Positions 49,516 to 59,696 are shown, counted from the first letter of the stretch. The stretch: 64,000 nt of DNA from Candidatus Brachythrix odensensis (GCA_016714465.1 JADKDT010000006.1:62001-126000), one strand, 5' to 3'. Notes: a model not told the origin generated them from the sequence alone. Made by a program: numbers and translations.

Positions 49516-50703
49516 GGCCAGGCCTGAGTAGTGACTGTAATTGCGATACGGCTTCTCGCCAAAGCGCGCCAGATCGCGGCGCAGCAACAGAAAGCCGCCA
49601 CAGCGCAGCGTCCCGCCCTTTTCCATGTGCGCGATGACCGCGCGCCGCAAGCGCGTGTCCCGCGGCGCGGTGGCCAGGTCGATCGATGTCGCGCCAAAGG
49701 TGAAGTTCAGAAAAGGCGCCTGCCCATCTCCGACTGGAAACAGGTAGCCTTCACATTGCATGCGAAGGATGTTCGACTCCGGCGGCAGCATGGCCTCCAG
49801 TTGGGTGCTGAACACCCACGAATCGCACACATATGCCACAAACCGCTGTTCCGGATAGAAGTGATCGAAAAATGGCTCGGCGCTCAGGAGCGCGCTCCGA
49901 ACCGGCTCGATTGCCAGCGGCTCGTCGCCGGGGATGTGCATATCCAGCACCGTGTCCCCGGGCCCAAGCGCTAGTCGCCATTCGCGTCGCGGCAAGCGAA
50001 CCGGCGCCTGTAGCGCAAAGCCCCGCGGCGAAATCGGGCAACCCACAATCGCCTCATCGGTCTCCGTGAGGGTGGTCGCCCAGGTCGTCGCGCCCGTGTT
50101 ATAGCCTTCATCATCGAAGCGCTCGCCCGCATCCAGGATGGCAAGGGTCTCGCCCGTTTGCGTATGCACGAAAAACCGAAAGGGGAGTACCCATTTCTCC
50201 GGAATGAACTCCAGCCGGCCCAGTCGATACAGGTCCCCGCTCCCGACGGTGCGATACCACGACCAGATCCACCGGTCTGCCCCCGCGCGCCCGTGCTGGG
50301 CATAGTAGTCCCGCAACGTGGAGTACGGATGGTGGTCGAGCGTCGCGTGGGTGATGTCGGCGGGCACACCCCGCGCGTTTTGCCGTTCGCGCACGAGGCG
50401 AATGCTCTCCAGCAGCATCAGCCCGCGCAGCAAATGCGCGTCATCGCCAAAAGCCGCTTCGGCCCGAGCGACCGTCTCATCTTCGGTGCCGGTTGCGTCA
50501 AACAGATGATCGCGCGCGGCCGTCGCTTGCCGGGCAAGTTCCGGATCGGCGCGGACGCCCGCGGCAAAGTCCACAAACGCCTGCGCGTAGTTTGCAGCCA
50601 GGCCGGCATCCGCGCAGCAGGATCGAATGACGAGGGGGTCTAGAAACGGCGGCGGAATCAACGTGCTGCCCTCAGCCCACTGCTTTCTTGACCAGCGCCG
50701 CAA
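49501..50703 (-). CDS. GNAT-like acyltransferase-domain protein (NAT_N plus GNAT_C type)
   Basis: This product of about 400 residues has an N-terminal helical domain (about 40-150, with LLRGLMLLESIRLVRERQNA) and a C-terminal domain of about 190 residues. The latter reads FRFFVHTQTGETLAILDAGE, LDMHIPGDEPLAIEPVRSAL, QRFVAYVCDSWVFSTQLEAM and LLRRDLARFGEKPY. This layout is found in acyltransferase-domain proteins common in Chloroflexota and Firmicutes. Catalytic function and substrate are unknown. The start at 50703 overlaps the upstream DUF1801 gene by 32 nt, and a TTG at 50661 is an alternative. The C-terminal P-N-L-R and stop codon are supplied by repeat A3. Confidence 0.7.
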   Translation of the reverse strand: MRRWSRKQWAEGSTLIPPPFLDPLVIRSCCADAGLAANYAQAFVDFAAGVRADPELARQATAARDHLFDATGTEDETVARAEAAFGDDAHLLRGLMLLESIRLVRERQNARGVPADITHATLDHHPYSTLRDYYAQHGRAGADRWIWSWYRTVGSGDLYRLGRLEFIPEKWVLPFRFFVHTQTGETLAILDAGERFDDEGYNTGATTWATTLTETDEAIVGCPISPRGFALQAPVRLPRREWRLALGPGDTVLDMHIPGDEPLAIEPVRSALLSAEPFFDHFYPEQRFVAYVCDSWVFSTQLEAMLPPESNILRMQCEGYLFPVGDGQAPFLNFTFGATSIDLATAPRDTRLRRAVIAHMEKGGTLRCGGFLLLRRDLARFGEKPYRNYSHYSGLAPNLR

Positions 50704-51157
50704 TCCTGGCTTCGGCGGCGGCCGTTAGCTCGGTCAGCGCAAAGGCGGTCGGCCACAGCGCGCCGTCATCAAGACTCGCGGCGTCGCTGAAGCCGAACGT
50801 CGAGTAGCGCGTGCTGAACTTCTTCCCGCTTTGGAAGAAGCACACGACCTTGCCATCCTTGGCATACGCGGGCATGCCATACCAGGTCTTCGGCGACAGC
50901 GCCGGCGCGCTGGCCTTGATGAGCGCATGCAGCCGGGTGGCCATAGCCCGATCGGGTTCCTGCATCGCGCCGATCACCTTTAGCACATCGTTCTCTCCGG
51001 CCGCCTTGTCCTTGTCCGCCCGCGCCTCCGCCTTCAGTTCCAGGGCGCGCGCCTTCATTGCGGCCCGTTCCTCTGTTGAGAAACCCGAGGTCGCCTTACC
51101 GGCGCTTTCGGCAGACTTTTTCGTTGCTCTTGTGGGGGTGCTCTTGGTGTCTTTCAT
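50672..51157 (-). CDS. DUF1801 domain protein with basic N-terminal extension
   Basis: The 161 residues begin with a Lys/Thr/Ala-rich tail of about 30 residues, then a helical segment (FSTEERAAMKARALELKAEA), then the DUF1801 domain. The domain includes NDVLKVIGAMQEPDRAMATR, TWYGMPAYAKDGKVVCFFQS, RYSTFGFSDAASLDDG and LTAAAEARIAALVKKAV. AAAAGGAG provides a strong ribosome-binding site for ATG 51157. The 51173-51230 hairpin separates it from the upstream VOC gene. The function is unknown. Confidence 0.85.
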   Translation of the reverse strand: MKDTKSTPTRATKKSAESAGKATSGFSTEERAAMKARALELKAEARADKDKAAGENDVLKVIGAMQEPDRAMATRLHALIKASAPALSPKTWYGMPAYAKDGKVVCFFQSGKKFSTRYSTFGFSDAASLDDGALWPTAFALTELTAAAEARIAALVKKAVG

Positions 51158-51172
51158 CAGCGTCTCCTTTTT

Positions 51173-51230
51173 ACAGGAGAACGAGAGAACGGGAGGGTCA
51201 TTGCATCCTCCCGTTCTCCCGTTCTCCTGT
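51173..51230. repeat. Purine/pyrimidine hairpin with 24-bp arms
   Basis: ACAGGAGAACGAGAGAACGG and its complement, with a single mismatch, form 24-bp arms around GTCATTGCAT. It lies between the stop of the VOC gene and the start of the DUF1801 gene, with the arm ending 10-15 nt before that gene's ribosome-binding site. It could be a terminator or a leader structure. Confidence 0.75.
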
Positions 51231-51237
51231 TGATTGC

Positions 51238-51663
51238 TTAGCCCTTCCAGACCTTTGGCTGCAGGATCCGGATCTGGTTGCCAAACGGATCGCGCAGGCC
51301 GCAGTCGATCCCGTAGCCGTGGTCGGTTGCCGCCTGGGTGAACTCGACACCCTTGGCCCGCAGCCGCTCATACAGGCCGAAGCAGTCTTCGGTGCGCAGA
51401 ACCATGACGACCCCGGTGGCGCCCTTCGTGACGAGTTCCCGAATCTGGCCGGCGGTTTTCTCGTCCATCACGGGCGGCCCCGGAACATCGAGCACGATCT
51501 CGGGGACCGCCTCGCCGGCGACGCCGACGGTCAGCCAGCGAAAGCCGCCCTGCGAGATATCGGTCTTGACCTCGAGCCCGAGCTTCCCGACATAGAAGTC
51601 GAGCGCTTCCTGGTGATCGAGGACCCAAATGTGCGCGGAGGTGATTTGATCGAAATTCTTCAT
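51238..51663 (-). CDS. VOC (glyoxalase fold) protein
   Basis: The 141 residues start at ATG 51663 (KNFDQITSAHIWVLDHQEAL). They have D-F-Y-V-G-K-L-G-L-E-V-K, FRWLTVGVAGEAVPEIVLDV, a second half with VVMVLRTEDCFGLYERLRAK and a DHGYGIDCGLRDPFGNQIRI end. The metal-ligand positions are partly replaced. The larger open frame to 52089 is a shadow of the AraC gene. It starts 10 nt after the stop of the AraC gene, so the two form an operon, and the regulator may control it in response to the same ligand. Confidence 0.88.
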   Translation of the reverse strand: MKNFDQITSAHIWVLDHQEALDFYVGKLGLEVKTDISQGGFRWLTVGVAGEAVPEIVLDVPGPPVMDEKTAGQIRELVTKGATGVVMVLRTEDCFGLYERLRAKGVEFTQAATDHGYGIDCGLRDPFGNQIRILQPKVWKG

Positions 51664-51673
51664 GCCGCAGACT

Positions 51674-52102
51674 CTATCCGTCCGATCGCTCTTTGGCTTC
51701 TCCGAAACTGCTCGGTCGCAGCCACGCCATTGCGAAGCAGGTTGGGACGGCGCCCCCCACCGGCGCGGTCCCAAGCCGGTAAGCGCTCGGCGACTGGCCA
51801 ACGATCTCCCGAAACGTGCGGCTGAACGTGCCGAGGCTGGTGAAGCCGACGTCCAGGCAAATATCGGTAATGCTGCGCTCGCTTTCGCGCAGCAGGAACA
51901 TCGAGCGCTCAACCCGCCGGCGTTGGAGGTAGCGATGGGGCGTCTCGCCGAACGTTGCGCGGAAGGTCCGGATGAAGTGGGCCTCTGAGACGCAGGCAAT
52001 TCGGGCCAGCGCGGCAGTGTCGAGCGGCTGATCATAGGCGCGATCCATCGCATCGCGCGCGCGCAGCAATCGGCGGTTGGTCTCCTCAACCTCGCGGCTC
52101 AT
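51674..52102 (-). CDS. AraC-type regulator, DNA-binding domain only
   Basis: The product of about 142 residues starts at ATG 52102 (SREVEETNRRLLRARDAMDR). It contains both helix-turn-helix motifs of AraC proteins: DTAALARIACVSEAHFIRTF with FGETPHRYLQRRR, and SITDICLDVGFTSLGTFSRT with FREIVGQSPSAYR. No ligand-binding domain is present. The downstream VOC gene in the same operon may provide sensing or be the target. A short relative of its N-terminus occurs at 53073-53258 as a remnant. Confidence 0.9.
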   Translation of the reverse strand: MSREVEETNRRLLRARDAMDRAYDQPLDTAALARIACVSEAHFIRTFRATFGETPHRYLQRRRVERSMFLLRESERSITDICLDVGFTSLGTFSRTFREIVGQSPSAYRLGTAPVGGAVPTCFAMAWLRPSSFGEAKERSDG

Positions 52103-52258
52103 GGCCGGCGAGTTTAGCAGGATGGCAAGGCCGGGCTGGGCTCGGTGATGAAGGAAGCCGGCCCCCCGGTCTGGGTCACAGCGCGCGCGGGAACCTGTTC
52201 TCCTTTGCGCCGGGCAGCGCGAGCGGAGCAACAGCGCCGGTGCGCGATTGTTGGGCGG

Positions 52259-52969
52259 TCACGCCGGAGGCGTCGCGTCCGGTAGTTCGTTTCTCGGCGG
52301 CATTGCCCACAAAAACCCCAGCACAATGATGCCACCGACCGGAGCAAGCAGTAACAACTGCCACCATCCGCTCTGGCCACTATCTCGAAGTCGGCGTGTT
52401 CCCGCGGCCAATAGGGGTAGGAGCATCAATATCAGGAATACGCTGGCGATCGCCTCGCTGAGGTACACCAACGCTGATGCAACGAGTATGACGAACAGCG
52501 CAAACCACCAAAACTCCGGCCGCGACGCTCGTCCGTTGAATTCCGCGTACTTGGCGAAACTGATCACAATCGACTCAAAGAACGTCTTCGGGTTTCCTTC
52601 GTTGCGGGCACTTGCATTCGCGCCTAATTTCATTTTTAGCTCCTCGCTGACTCGATAAACGGCTTCTCTCAAGGGCGCAGCCCATTTCCATGGATCCATG
52701 CCGTCACCATCTTCATCAGCTTCGCTCTTACCCGCAACTGTGGAAAACCCCAGTTTTTCGGTTTCGAGCCCATCTCGGGGGTTCCCTAGCTTCAAAACCA
52801 ACTCCACTCTGGAGCGCACTTCAAACTTGACATAAATGTTCTTGAGGTGGAACTCAACCGTGCGGTCAGAAATACTTAGGGCTGAAGCAATTTGCTTATT
52901 GCTTTTTCCTTCCAGCAGACACTGCACGACTTCCCGTTCACGGTTGCTCAATTGGGGAAACTCTTCCAT
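52259..52969 (-). CDS. LuxR-type helix-turn-helix fused to a DUF805 membrane domain
   Basis: The 236 residues have an N-terminal LuxR/GerE helix-turn-helix (about 5-62: LSNREREVVQCLLEGKSNKQ, IASALSISDRTVEFHLKNIY), a linker of about 50 residues and a C-terminal DUF805 domain. The latter starts SFAKYAEFNGRASRPEFWWF and continues with three hydrophobic segments and RRLRDSGQSGWW. It would be a membrane-anchored DNA-binding protein with the HTH in the cytoplasm. No receiver or known sensor domain is present. AAGGGA lies about 12 nt upstream of ATG 52969. The combination is uncommon enough to be worth testing. Confidence 0.85.
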   Translation of the reverse strand: MEEFPQLSNREREVVQCLLEGKSNKQIASALSISDRTVEFHLKNIYVKFEVRSRVELVLKLGNPRDGLETEKLGFSTVAGKSEADEDGDGMDPWKWAAPLREAVYRVSEELKMKLGANASARNEGNPKTFFESIVISFAKYAEFNGRASRPEFWWFALFVILVASALVYLSEAIASVFLILMLLPLLAAGTRRLRDSGQSGWWQLLLLAPVGGIIVLGFLWAMPPRNELPDATPPA

Positions 52970-53072
52970 AACGCAATTTTCCCTTGGAAACTCCTGAAAT
53001 CGCTGCGTCCGCGTCGCAGCGTTTATCCGTGACCATCGGCAACAACCGCCACTCGCTGGCGTCGCGCCGGCA

Positions 53073-53258
53073 CTATCTGCAGCCCATTTGAAGGTGAAGA
53101 TCGTGAACGGGGCCGCCGCGCCGCCGAAGGCCCGATAGAACTCCAGCGTGCACGATCCTGGCCAGCCCCGTCCCGTTTAGCGGCTGATCGTAGGCCCGGT
53201 CTATTGCATCGCGCGCGTGCAGCAATCGGCGGTTGCTCTCCTCGGTCTCCCGGCTCAT
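53073..53258 (-). pseudogene. AraC-type regulator remnant
   Basis: From ATG 53258 the frame reads SRETEESNRRLLHARDAIDR and AYDQPLNGTGLARIVHA, close to the beginning of the intact AraC gene at 51674-52102. It then becomes unrelated sequence, and both DNA-recognition helices are absent. In another frame the following part encodes LEFYRAFGGAAAPFTIFTFK, a stretch I cannot place. This looks like a partial duplication that was later disrupted. Confidence 0.6.
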
Positions 53259-53269
53259 GGGCGCGAGTT

Positions 53270-53560
53270 TAGCAGGAGGGCGGCTGCAGGAGACAGACTC
53301 GCTGGGCGATCGGCGCATCAGACAATCGGCGCTCACCCGCCAGGTCAGTTTCAGCCCATGAACGATCTCAGCGGCCGTATGCGGCGGATCGCCGGTATCG
53401 TCCCAGTGGAGCAGCGGCCGCAGTCCGCCATCCTCTCGCCCAGAGCGCGCTGCAGATGCAGCGCTCGCCCAAAGACGATGTGCTCGGCGATTTCTCCAGG
53501 CGTGCGCACACCCGGCATAGGCCGGCGCCGCAGTTGCTCCGCGATTGCCGAGCGTGTCAT
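53270..53560 (-). pseudogene. DinB-family protein remnant
   Basis: ATG 53560 overlaps the stop codon of the upstream gene (ATGA). The first frame gives TRSAIAEQLRRRPMPGVRTP and GEIAEHIVFGRALHLQRALG, the usual DinB helix with E-x-x-x-H. A second frame continues PLLHWDDTGDPPHTAAEIVH and LKLTWRVSADCLM. The shift lies near 53425, and the C-terminal third with the H-x-x-x-H pair is missing. It is too damaged to be active. Confidence 0.55.
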
Positions 53561-54135
53561 TTTTCCCACTCCCGCTCCATCTCCCTGAATTCCCAATCTG
53601 GATAACAGTCACGCAGGTAGGGCATATGGGATACCCAATCAGCAGCGGCAAGGGACGTAATCGGTGTCAGTGCAATGCTTTTGTCTTCAGCAACCTGAAA
53701 GCCCCAGGCAAAGCCAAGAATTGGCGTCACGATTTTTGTATTCCCGCCAAAAGGCGATGCGGCCAGAAAACTATGGGCGACCCAATCGAGACGAACCCGC
53801 TCCTTCCGGTATGGCGCGTCGAAGAGCGTTGGCGCGATGCCATACCAGCAGTACGGCAACGGCGCGCGTTCATACAGCCCGAACGGATCAAACGGATCCA
53901 TTTCGAATCGGCGACCATGACTTGCATTGTCGGTGGAGCGCACGAGTTGAACCCAACCAAGCAACCCCAGATAACCCCAGCCAGAGAACTCAATCGTGGC
54001 CCTGCAGTTGGCGAACGCAAGCGCGGCATTCCCCACCCCATGTGCTTCTGGCGAAAGCGCTCCTTCCAGCGTCGCGATGACGCGTCCCGGATGACCTTGA
54101 TGCTCAAAGGCTAATTCCATACTGCGACCAAGCAT
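53557..54135 (-). CDS. Hypothetical protein, about 190 residues
   Basis: ATG 54135 has AAGG upstream; ATG 54120 is an alternative. The protein has mixed beta strands with many aromatics: ELAFEHQGHPGRVIATLEGA, a F-S-G-W-G-Y-L-G-L-L-G-W segment, MDPFDPFGLYERAPLPYCWY, KERVRLDWVAHSFLAASPFG, and a C-terminal WVSHMPYLRDCYPDWEFREM. No signal peptide, membrane helix or recognised motif is visible. It ends in TGA overlapping the DinB remnant's ATG and starts 7 nt after the preceding gene, so it belongs to a minus-strand run from 55030 to 53270. Confidence 0.6.
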   Translation of the reverse strand: MLGRSMELAFEHQGHPGRVIATLEGALSPEAHGVGNAALAFANCRATIEFSGWGYLGLLGWVQLVRSTDNASHGRRFEMDPFDPFGLYERAPLPYCWYGIAPTLFDAPYRKERVRLDWVAHSFLAASPFGGNTKIVTPILGFAWGFQVAEDKSIALTPITSLAAADWVSHMPYLRDCYPDWEFREMEREWEK

Positions 54136-54142
54136 TCAAACC

Positions 54143-54628
54143 TTACAAACGCGCAAACACCATGATCCAGTTCGTTTCCCATGTCTTGCCGCCATCGCCT
54201 GAGAATGCTTGTTCCCAGCGTGGGTTTCCGCCAGGATTTGCGTCCCACGTGAAGCGGACTGTGATCGGTTTGCCGTCCAAAGTGTCATTGGCAAAAAAGC
54301 GCCCAATCGGGCCTGCAAACTTGCCCACGACCGGCACGTCAAGGGCGTGAGGCGCACGAGCATCAAGCCACCAGATCGCCCACGCCTGTGATCGCATGTC
54401 AAACGAGCGGAACGCCGCGGCCCTCACCTCGCCATCAGGAAAGTGCAGGACGTTGTCCTCGACATTGCCGAACCCGCCAAGAATCTTCCAGGTCGACGAC
54501 GTTCCGGAGAATTCAGTCCAGTCGGCGCAGCCGGTAAGTCTGGCGTTGAGGCGGCGATGACGGACCTGCCAATCTCCGATCATGAAATCAAAATCGGCAG
54601 GCGCGGCCTCAGACGTTGAATGTGTCAT
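54143..54628 (-). CDS. DUF1579-like/SRPBCC-like hypothetical protein
   Basis: The 161 residues include FDFMIGDWQVRHRRLNARLT, a G-D-W-x-V-x-H-R-R beginning typical of a family of small bacterial proteins with a lipocalin-like barrel. TSSTWKILGGFGNVEDNVLH, AFRSFDMRSQAWAIWWLDAR and WEQAFSGDGGKTWETNWIM follow. The closing W-E-T-N-W-x-M pattern is conserved in that family as I remember it. The function is unknown. The ATG overlaps the upstream gene's TGA (ATGA), so it is translationally coupled to the SnoaL-like gene. Confidence 0.7.
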   Translation of the reverse strand: MTHSTSEAAPADFDFMIGDWQVRHRRLNARLTGCADWTEFSGTSSTWKILGGFGNVEDNVLHFPDGEVRAAAFRSFDMRSQAWAIWWLDARAPHALDVPVVGKFAGPIGRFFANDTLDGKPITVRFTWDANPGGNPRWEQAFSGDGGKTWETNWIMVFARL

Positions 54629-55030
54629 ATTGCCTTTGGAATGAGCGGTCGGTTCTTGCGGTAGGAGTTCTTCAGGAGAATCTTTCCGTCGCGAAACGTG
54701 AACAGATCACAGCCATGCACTTCGACCCGGGATCCGTCCGCCCGCGTTCCGGTGAAGGTCCACTCGGATACGCCCCGATCGCCGTGGACAAAGTGGCGCG
54801 CACCACCCCAGTGGGCATCGGGAAAGACCTCCCAGACCTCTGCGAAGCTGGCGCGCACGGCTTCGCGGCCCGCGAATCGGCTGCCGCAGATGTCGGCGCC
54901 GGCAGAGGCTTCGAAGACGCAGTCGTCGGTCATGAACGAACGCCATGAGCGCATCAACGTCGTGCCGGTTCCACGCATCTGCGAAGGCCTGCAATACTTC
55001 CGGGGTCACTTCATGAATTGTTGTCTGCAT
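54625..55030 (-). pseudogene. SnoaL-like (NTF2-fold) protein, split by a 4-bp duplication
   Basis: From ATG 55030 the frame encodes QTTIHEVTPEVLQAFADAWN and RHDVDALMAFVH, then shifts. The second frame continues DDCVFEASAGADICGSRFAG, R-E-A-V-R-A-S-F, HFVHGDRGVSEWTFTGTRAD and G-C-D-L-F-T-F-R-D-G-K-I. A tandem GTTC duplication (gaacgaac on the plus strand, 54934-54941) explains the shift. Removing it gives AFMTDDCVFEA and a normal polyketide-cyclase-like protein of about 134 residues. A 4-bp duplication is not a typical homopolymer error, so this may be a true mutation. It is coupled to the next gene by an ATGA overlap. Confidence 0.75.
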
Positions 55031-55135
55031 GATCGTGCGCCTCCATATGGCCTATAGGCAAGTGGGCAGTGTACTCACCCCCAACGCCCTCATTTTCGCG
55101 GACAATTACATAGAGTTCCGCCTCGGGCTTCGTTG

Positions 55136-55742
55136 TCACGGTTTGCTGGCCAGGTCAATCGTCACCGTTATCTTGCCGCGCCCGGCCAGCGCTTCGATGC
55201 CACTATCCAGCTTTCCCAGGATGATAAGGCCGCTTGAGTACCCAAAATCCCTGTAATAAATCGCCAGGTTTCCCCACGGAGCGTAATAGGCGATATCTCC
55301 GACTGAAGGATCACTCCCAGCCGGCGCGCCTTCGACAGACAGTTTTTTGGGCAGATCACTGATTTTTTCGGTCCCCGCATAGTCTTCCAAGGTCAACGTA
55401 AGCGGCAGCAGAGATGAAATCCCGGGTGGCTTTGCTGTCGATCAAGGTAGCCGTGATAACCCTTTCTTGGAGTCTCAGCCCTATCTTCATATCCGCAGTC
55501 CTCGTGGGGAGCGTTGCAGTCGGTGTCTCGCCGGCTGGCGGCGGGCGTGTGGGCGTGGCAGGCGGCGCGGTGGGCGCTGGCAGCAGCGTGGCAGGCGGCG
55601 CAGCGGGTGTCGGTGGCGCCGTGGCTGGAAGCGTTGGGGGCTCCGAGTACACAGCGGTCGGCGGCACAACCGTTGGCGCGGGCGCACAGGCCGCGAATGC
55701 CGCGAGGTTTAGCGCGACCACTAGTTTGGGGAATCCAGCCAT
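55136..55742 (-). pseudogene. Lipoprotein with cyclophilin-like domain, split by a 2-bp loss
   Basis: ATG 55742 gives a lipoprotein signal (VALNLAAFAAC, lipobox Cys about residue 19), then a Pro/Thr/Ala-rich linker of about 60 residues. The start of a cyclophilin-like domain follows (MKIGLRLQERVITATLIDSK, ATRDFIS). A second frame continues TLEDYAGTEKISDLPKKLSV, DIAYYAPWGNLAIYYRDFGY and SSGLIILGKLDSGIEAL, the rest of that domain. The sequence ATCTCTGC at about 55408-55414 would need an extra CT to read SLLPLTLTLEDYAG. Intact, it would be an extracellular lipid-anchored protein of about 200 residues. Confidence 0.72.
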
Positions 55743-55754
55743 GCGGACATTCTG

Positions 55755-56099
55755 CTACAACTGCCAGAGGCCGTGATCATTCCCGCCTTGGAGGTAGATG
55801 GCACAGGTGCCGTAACCGGGGATCGCCATCGGCGGGAGGGCAAGCTCGCCGCCGGCTTGAACGGCCGCGGCAAGGGCCGCCTCGATGTCGTCCACCAGCC
55901 AATACGGCCGCACCACCGGATCCTCTGTCTCACGCAGAGGAGCGCGCACGCCCACAGGCCCGCCGCCCGCCAGGGGTGCTGTTCGCGCGAAGCCGAGTTC
56001 GGCGACCGGTTCGCCGAAATGCGCATTCTGCGCAGCGGCATAGGCCGCGCACACCGCGTCAACGTCCTTCGTTACGATCTCGAGATACTGGATTTTCAT
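55755..56099 (-). CDS. VOC (glyoxalase fold) protein
   Basis: The 114 residues have KIQYLEIVTKDVDAVCAAYA, A-Q-N-A-H-F-G-E-P-V, LGFARTAPLAGGGPVGVRAP and a second half with PYWLVDDIEAALAAAVQAGG, then PPMAIPGYGTCAIYLQGGND and H-G-L-W-Q-L. This is a compact VOC protein. The function is unknown. The stop codon of the lipoprotein gene lies downstream, and repeat A4 is just upstream of the start. Confidence 0.85.
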   Translation of the reverse strand: MKIQYLEIVTKDVDAVCAAYAAAQNAHFGEPVAELGFARTAPLAGGGPVGVRAPLRETEDPVVRPYWLVDDIEAALAAAVQAGGELALPPMAIPGYGTCAIYLQGGNDHGLWQL

Positions 56100-56131
56100 G
56101 ATGCCCGATGGTAACTGCTCATGACACGCTT

Positions 56132-56340
56132 CAATCTGCGCTAATCTGCGTCAATCTGCGGATCGATGCAGGTCAAAGCCCGCACGGCCCGTCACGGGAA
56201 CAGCAGGTTTCGTCCACAGATTTCGCAGATCTCCGCCGATTGTCCGTTATCTAGATTTGGCTGATCGTTAAACGGAATTTGATACGCGCCGAGCAACTCG
56301 GAAAAAGAATCGGCGGAAATCTGCGGAATCTGCGGATAGA
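56132..56340. repeat. AATCTGCG palindromic element, copy A4 plus a partial second arm
   Basis: 56132-56242 is an A-type element (three AATCTGCG-like units, a core with CCCGTCACGGG and GCAGGTTTCGTCC, inverse units at the end). 56308-56340 carries another arm (GGCGGAAATCTGCGGAATCT). The region fills the gap between the VOC start and the phosphotriesterase stop. Confidence 0.75.
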
Positions 56341-56377
56341 TCATGGTGTCCATCAGCTAGACCTCAATTGGATTCAT

Positions 56378-57289
56378 TTAGCGCGCAAAGGCCCGAAAAG
56401 GATTGGTGTGCGTCAAGGTGCGGATCGTTTCCTCATCCACCCCGGCCGCCCGCATCTTGGGCAGGAAATGCGCGACGAGATGGGTGAACGGCTTTGGGTC
56501 GCCCCCGCCCGGCTTGGCCGGGTCATACCAGCCCCGATCGTGGCTCAGTAACACCTGACCGCCCAGGCCGGCGTCCAAACTCCGCTGGACGAAGTCAAGG
56601 CACACCGCGTCACTGTCGCCGATCGCGTCGTATTCCAACCACGCCCCGCGCCGGGCGATCTCCAGATGCCAGGCGAAGTCGGCCTCTTTCTGGGTGTGTA
56701 TCCAGATGAAACGTTGGGCGGTGTAGCCCGCCTTATCGAGAATATCGAGCTGATCCTGCGCGACCCGGCCGCGCGCCGTATGGCTCCCGATCACGGCATT
56801 CGTTTCCTTACCCGCTCGGGCGGCCGCCCGCAGGATCTTGGCTTCACACTCGGTGATCCCGTCATCCCCGGCGCTGAGTTTGATCCAGGCCGCTCGAACG
56901 CCGCTGCGCTCAATCTCTCCCTGCAATTCGCCAATCATCCAATCCGCCAATTCGGCTTCGCTTGCGGCATGGGCCCAGGCCGGAATCTTGGGTTCGCGGT
57001 AGATCCCGGTCGGCACGAGCAGCGGCATCCCCGTGGCGATCGAGACCGCCTTCAGAATGTCCGCCCGCCGGCCCACCCCGACCGGGGTGCAATCGACCAG
57101 CGCGGTGACACCCTGTGCCTGCGCCAGCTCGATCTGCGACGCCATAAGCGCGACGACCTCGGCCGCCTCCGCCTCGCCATGCTGGGGATGCTCGGGCGGC
57201 CTGAAGTCCACGAAGATGTGTTCGTGAGGGAGGATCAGACCGAGCTCAGCGGCGGTCCGTGGACCGAGTGTTGTTGTGAGCCTCATCAT
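56378..57289 (-). CDS. Phosphotriesterase-family metal hydrolase
   Basis: The 303 residues contain the PTE metal site: His22-x-His24 in ILPHEHIF, the carbamylated Lys137 in AAWIKLSAGD, His in VIGSHTARG, His in FIWIHTQKE and Asp in VLLSHDRGWYD. VDCTPVGVGRRADILKAVS is also typical. The family includes lactonases, phosphotriesterases and related enzymes; the natural substrate is not known. It should be a cytoplasmic binuclear-metal TIM-barrel enzyme. AGGG precedes ATG 57289, the first of two ATGs. It is flanked by A-type repeats on both sides (A4 and A5). Confidence 0.9.
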   Translation of the reverse strand: MMRLTTTLGPRTAAELGLILPHEHIFVDFRPPEHPQHGEAEAAEVVALMASQIELAQAQGVTALVDCTPVGVGRRADILKAVSIATGMPLLVPTGIYREPKIPAWAHAASEAELADWMIGELQGEIERSGVRAAWIKLSAGDDGITECEAKILRAAARAGKETNAVIGSHTARGRVAQDQLDILDKAGYTAQRFIWIHTQKEADFAWHLEIARRGAWLEYDAIGDSDAVCLDFVQRSLDAGLGGQVLLSHDRGWYDPAKPGGGDPKPFTHLVAHFLPKMRAAGVDEETIRTLTHTNPFRAFAR

Positions 57290-57366
57290 CGTTGCCCTTC
57301 GGCAGGATCGCCTTCAGCGCTAGGCCGCGGCGCCACAGAAACACTTACCGGGCCAGAGATACCTGC

Positions 57367-57480
57367 CTACCCAATCTGCGCCAATCTGCGTTAATCCGCG
57401 GACAAAACCTGCCGCACCCGTGACGGGTCGAGCGGGTTTGGACCTGGATCGATCCGCAGATTGACGCAGATTGACGCAGA

Positions 57481-57486
<6 letters not shown>
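57367..57486. repeat. AATCTGCG palindromic element, copy A5
   Basis: The left arm has AATCTGCGCC, AATCTGCGTT, AATCCGCGG in tandem. The core has GCCGCACCCGTGACGGGTCG, and the right arm carries inverse units. The katG stop codon (57481-57483) is made by the last unit of the right arm, in which the G of GATTGG is read as GATTAG. Confidence 0.85.
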
Positions 57487-59679
<2,193 letters not shown>

Positions 59680-59696
59680 CGTGCTCCTTTGGGGTG

